Source: Campylobacteraceae bacterium (GTDB taxonomy: Bacteria; Campylobacterota; Campylobacteria; Campylobacterales; Campylobacteraceae). Taken from it: a stretch of DNA of 8,253 nt. How positions within the stretch are numbered: the first letter of the stretch is position 1; each line of letters starts with the position of its first letter. A program made the position numbers and the translations under genes. The stretch is taken from assembly GCA_031276365.1 (NCBI GenBank), contig JAISNG010000050.1, positions 1 through 8,253 on the forward strand, in the 5' to 3' direction. The notes under the pieces are model-generated. The model was given only the letters and a program-made list of their open reading frames with translations. It did no database searches and was not told the DNA's origin. Below, piece after piece: positions 5,812-8,253 of the stretch.

Positions 5812-5914
5812 AGATACGGTATAAATTTGGCAAATTTTTCAAACAATATTTTTGTTTCATAAAGCCAATAAGTATCAAATCAAAATTAATATAAACAATT
5901 TTTAAGGAGGTATT

Positions 5915-7303
5915 ATGAGTAAGAAAATTTTTTTCAACGCGTTTGAAATGAATTGTGTAGGGCATCAATCGCCCGGACTTTGGGCGCATCCGAGGGACAG
6001 GTCGTGGCAGTATAAGGATTTGGAATACTGGACGGATTTGGCTAAGACGCTGGAAGAAGGCTTTTTCACGGCTATTTTTATAGCAGATGTGGTTGGGTAT
6101 TATGACGTATATAATGATGATGCGAAAGCGGCTGTAAAAAATGGTGTGCAAATTCCCGTCAATGATCCTTTGCAAATAGCAGGACCCGTTGCGCAAGCAA
6201 CAAAGCATATTGGTATCGGCATAACATCGTCAACCTCTTTTGAGCATCCTTATACATGGGCGCGCAGAATTGCCACGGCTGACCACTACACAAAAGGGCG
6301 TGTCGGCTGGAATATAGTAACTTCATATCTTGAAAGCGGAGCGAGAAATGTCGGCGACAACGGCTTGAACCGTCATGATAACCGATATGAAGTTGCCGAA
6401 GAGTATCTGGAAGTCATATATAAACTGCTTGAGGGCAGCTGGGAAGAGGGCGCTGTAGTGCGCGACCGTGAGAAACGTATATTTGCCGACCCCGATAAAG
6501 TACATGAGATAGGACACAAAGGTAAATATTTTGAAGTTCCTGGCATTGGTTTAACAGAGCCTTCGCCGCAAAGAACGCCTGTTTTGTTTCAAGCAGGCTC
6601 AAGCGAGGCAGGTAAAAATTTTGCCGCAGGACATGCGGAGCTGGTTTTTGTTTCTACGCCAAGTAAAAAAGTGGTCAAAGAGTATATTGCCGATATCCGC
6701 AAAAAAGCCGCCGAAAATGGACGCGACCCTAAAAAAGTGCTTGTGTTGGCGTTGATAACCATCATTGTAGATGAAACGGACGAAAAGGCAAAAGCAAAAC
6801 ATGAGGAGTATAAAAAATATGTTTCATATGACGGCGCTTTGTCTTTGGTATCTGGATGGAGCGGAATCGACTTTGGCAAGTACAAACCAGACGAACCTAT
6901 CAAAAAAGAGGATACAAACGCCATCATTTCAGTGGTTGAGCATTTGACAAATGGAGAGAAGGATTGGACGCCGAATGATTTAGCCGGCTGGGTTGGTATC
7001 GGCGGCATGGGACCGCTGTTTGTTGGTTCTGCCAAAACGGTTGCCGACCAGCTGCAAGAGTGGGTTGAATACACAGATGTTGACGGTTTTAATATCGCTT
7101 ATGCCGTGTCGCATGAAACATTTGCCGATGTGGTCAAATATCTTGTCCCAGAACTTCAAAAACGCGGTGTATATCCCACTTCATATAAGGAAGGCACTTT
7201 GCGCGAGAAGGTTTTCGGATATAAATATCTGCCTGAAAATCACCCTGCGGCGCGTTACCGCGATATTGAAAAGATAAAAAAAGAGGAAGCTAAGAAAAAC
7301 TGA
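5915..7303 (+). CDS. FMN-dependent monooxygenase, NtaA/SnaA/DszA family (LLM class)
   Basis: A 462-residue luciferase-like monooxygenase of the branch that includes nitrilotriacetate monooxygenase NtaA and dibenzothiophene sulfone monooxygenase DszA. These are two-component enzymes that use O2 and FMNH2 from a separate flavin reductase; none is seen in this window. Family marks: F-I-A-D at 55-58, I-T-S-S-T at 103-107, R-V-G-W-N-I-V-T-S at 129-137, A-R-N-V-G at 143-147, F-A-D-P-D-K-V-H at 190-197 followed by H-K-G-K-Y-F-E-V at 201-208, and the flavin-phosphate loop Q-A-G-S-S at 226-230. Length fits the family (about 440-470). The ATG at 5915 has an ideal AAGGAGG site. The gene ends in tandem stops (TGATGA), and metN starts 79 bases downstream, so a sulfur-containing substrate (sulfone, sulfide or thioether) is more likely than an aminopolycarboxylate. 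The exact substrate cannot be read from the sequence. Confidence 0.9.
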   Translation: MSKKIFFNAFEMNCVGHQSPGLWAHPRDRSWQYKDLEYWTDLAKTLEEGFFTAIFIADVVGYYDVYNDDAKAAVKNGVQIPVNDPLQIAGPVAQATKHIGIGITSSTSFEHPYTWARRIATADHYTKGRVGWNIVTSYLESGARNVGDNGLNRHDNRYEVAEEYLEVIYKLLEGSWEEGAVVRDREKRIFADPDKVHEIGHKGKYFEVPGIGLTEPSPQRTPVLFQAGSSEAGKNFAAGHAELVFVSTPSKKVVKEYIADIRKKAAENGRDPKKVLVLALITIIVDETDEKAKAKHEEYKKYVSYDGALSLVSGWSGIDFGKYKPDEPIKKEDTNAIISVVEHLTNGEKDWTPNDLAGWVGIGGMGPLFVGSAKTVADQLQEWVEYTDVDGFNIAYAVSHETFADVVKYLVPELQKRGVYPTSYKEGTLREKVFGYKYLPENHPAARYRDIEKIKKEEAKKN

Positions 7304-7312
7304 TGAACGAAA

Positions 7313-7355
7313 TTTGAGCGTTTTTGAGTGATGAGGAAGCTCTAAAACGTTCAAA
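7313..7355 (+). other. Strong intercistronic hairpin between the monooxygenase and metN genes
   Basis: TTTGAGCGTTTT (7313-7324) pairs with AAAACGTTCAAA (7344-7355) over 12 positions, one being a G-U wobble (G7318/U7350) that is valid only in the plus-strand RNA. GAG 7326-7328 and CTC 7340-7342 extend the helix after a T/T mismatch. The downstream bases AATTATCC are not a T run, so this is at most a partial terminator; it may instead stabilise the upstream message or set the ratio of the two proteins. It ends 15 bases before the metN ribosome site. Confidence 0.55.
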
Positions 7356-7370
7356 AATTATCCATACAAA

Positions 7371-7376
7371 AAGGAG
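7371..7376 (+). promoter_or_regulatory. metN: metN ribosome-binding site that fixes a GTG start
   Basis: AAGGAG lies 6 bases before the GTG at 7383. The encoded protein starts directly with the conserved I-E-I-x-N-L-S-K-x-Y opening of MetN, and no in-frame ATG lies nearby, so GTG is the start. Confidence 0.8.
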
Positions 7377-7382
7377 TGAACA

Positions 7383-8253
7383 GTGATTGAGATAAAAAAT
7401 TTGTCAAAAAAATATGTTCGGACAGACGGAAGCGTTGTTGAAGTGCTGAAAAATATCAGCCTTACTGTGCCTGACCGTTCCATAACGGCGGTTGTGGGTC
7501 CAAGCGGAGCAGGAAAGTCTACGCTATCCAAACTCATCAGTCTATTGGAGCGTCCGAGCGAGGGTTCTATTTTAGTGAATGGCAAAGACCTTTCTCACCT
7601 TTGGGGCGAGAAGCTTCGCACGGAACGCCGCGCTATTGGTACGATTTTCCAGTCGTCCGCTCTGCTGCACAGAAAAACAGCCGCACAAAATATCGCTCTT
7701 CCGCTTGAATATTTAGGTGTTGTAAAATCCGATATAGAAAAGAGAGTAAAAGAGCTGTTGGAAGCTGTCGGTTTGTCAGACAGAGGCGATTATTATCCCT
7801 CTCAACTCTCAGGAGGCCAGCAGCAGCGCGTAGGTATAGCCCGCGCGCTTGCCTTGCATCCGCAGGTGCTTTTGTCTGACGAGGCTACAAGCGGACTTGA
7901 CCCGCAGTCCACGCAGACCATTTTGCGTCTTTTGAAAAAACTTCGCGATGAGTTTGACCTCTCTATTATTTTGATTACACATGAGATGGATGTCGTGCGA
8001 AATATAGCCGATTCTATTGCCGCGATAAAAGATGGAGAGATAGTAGAGCAAGGCAGTGTGCAGGAACTTGTATCAAATCCGAACTCCGAAATAGGCAGGC
8101 AGCTTATATCTTTAAGGGTGGCAGAAGCTTTCAACAACAGGCATCTTGTCGCGGAACTTACCTACAGCATAAATGTTCCCTCTAATTGGTCTCAGATATT
8201 AAGTAGGCAGCTAAATGTTAATGTGCATCTACTCGGGGCAAATATAGAACAAA
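7383..8253 (+). CDS. metN: MetN-type methionine ABC transporter ATP-binding protein, 3' end beyond the window
   Basis: ATPase of a MetNIQ-type importer, which takes up methionine and related sulfur amino acids across the inner membrane. 290 residues are visible. Walker A G-P-S-G-A-G-K-S-T is at 39-47, Q-loop Q90, signature L-S-G-G-Q at 142-146, Walker B V-L-L-S-D-E at 162-167 with D-loop S-G-L-D at 170-173, and switch H200. The stretch I-F-Q-S-S-A-L-L at 88-95 and the D-E-A-T-S-G-L-D form are typical of MetN. From about 255 the start of the C-terminal NIL (ACT-like) domain is visible; in MetN this domain binds methionine and shuts down transport. The family is about 340 residues, so around 50 are missing. 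The permease (metI) and lipoprotein (metQ) would be expected to follow. Linkage to the flavin monooxygenase suggests uptake of an organosulfur compound or of a product related to that enzyme. Confidence 0.92.
   Translation, partial: MIEIKNLSKKYVRTDGSVVEVLKNISLTVPDRSITAVVGPSGAGKSTLSKLISLLERPSEGSILVNGKDLSHLWGEKLRTERRAIGTIFQSSALLHRKTAAQNIALPLEYLGVVKSDIEKRVKELLEAVGLSDRGDYYPSQLSGGQQQRVGIARALALHPQVLLSDEATSGLDPQSTQTILRLLKKLRDEFDLSIILITHEMDVVRNIADSIAAIKDGEIVEQGSVQELVSNPNSEIGRQLISLRVAEAFNNRHLVAELTYSINVPSNWSQILSRQLNVNVHLLGANIEQ

Larger units (their letters stand above)
5463..5914 (+). other. Gene-free region of 452 bases with regulatory structure
   Basis: No convincing gene lies here on either strand. 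From left to right it holds a tandem repeat of TTTTGCAAAT (5511-5520 and 5520-5529), a weak A/T hairpin ending in T6 (5538-5553), a promoter-like AT-rich stretch with a spaced inverted repeat (5575-5607), a small hairpin (5642-5669), a large foldable element (5685-5811), a short AT-rich spacer, and a strong AAGGAGG ribosome site (5904-5910) 4 bases before the monooxygenase ATG. A possible -10 box TATAAA is at 5890-5895, so transcription of the next gene could start close to it or far upstream near 5590. Confidence 0.7.

Noticed and set aside
5625..5846. A 73-codon minus-strand open frame with several Cys, in the gene-free region
   Set aside because: It lies almost entirely over the palindromic element at 5685-5811, has no ribosome site and shows no family features. 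The wobble pairs also favour a plus-strand RNA. It is best explained as a by-product of the structured DNA.
5575..5914. A SAM, cobalamin or FMN riboswitch ahead of the sulfur-related genes
   Set aside because: I looked for the conserved cores of these classes and did not find one. The region is kept as an unclassified structured element.
6589..7074. A 161-codon minus-strand open frame inside the monooxygenase gene
   Set aside because: It is fully opposite a gene with clear family motifs throughout; low-complexity Ser/Phe/Thr composition is typical of an antisense shadow.
7802..8137. A minus-strand Ser/Cys-rich open frame opposite metN
   Set aside because: It lies opposite the ABC signature and Walker B segment of metN; no independent support.

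Overview
The window looks like chromosome of a Campylobacterota (epsilonproteobacterial) species, probably a free-living microaerobic or sulfur-cycling one. I infer this from the low GC content, a Rieske / full-length cytochrome b / di-haem cytochrome c operon, a single-domain bacteriohaemerythrin, and Rieske cluster residues of the type expected for menaquinol oxidation. The genus cannot be read from this sequence alone.

Layout. The left half (1-3624) is read entirely on the minus strand. Reading right to left, it holds petA (Rieske, 3121-3624), petB (cytochrome b, 1835-3109) and petC (di-haem cytochrome c, 795-1838), packed as one operon. A small unrecognised membrane protein follows (392-856, start uncertain), then the 5' part of a bacteriohaemerythrin gene (1-266, running off the edge). 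A 112-base divergent intergenic region (3625-3736) separates these from a plus-strand pair overlapping by 8 bases: a short nucleosidase-fold protein (3737-4261) and a radical-SAM protein of the spore-photoproduct-lyase-like family (4254-5462). A 452-base gene-free region follows, with a promoter-like segment carrying an inverted repeat (5575-5607) and a complex foldable element (5685-5811). The right end is a two-gene plus-strand unit: an FMN-dependent monooxygenase of the NtaA/SnaA/DszA family (5915-7303) and a MetN-type ABC transporter ATPase (7383 to the edge). A strong hairpin lies between these two.

How the genes work together. PetABC would oxidise menaquinol and pass electrons through the Rieske centre to the di-haem subunit and on to soluble cytochromes and a terminal oxidase. 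The Rieske protein lacks the Ser and Tyr hydrogen-bond donors of high-potential homologues, which fits a low-potential quinone. The nucleosidase/radical-SAM pair looks translationally coupled. One hypothesis is that the nucleosidase removes the 5'-deoxyadenosine (or methylthioadenosine-like) by-product of its partner. The monooxygenase plus Met-type importer looks like an organosulfur scavenging module.

The most interesting parts are the nucleosidase/radical-SAM pair, whose radical-SAM member seems to lack the catalytic Cys of true spore photoproduct lyases, and the 127-base element ahead of the monooxygenase gene. Both of that element's G-U pairs favour a plus-strand RNA, and an alternative downstream stem ends in a short T run. 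An unusual coiled-coil-like insert in PetC is also notable.
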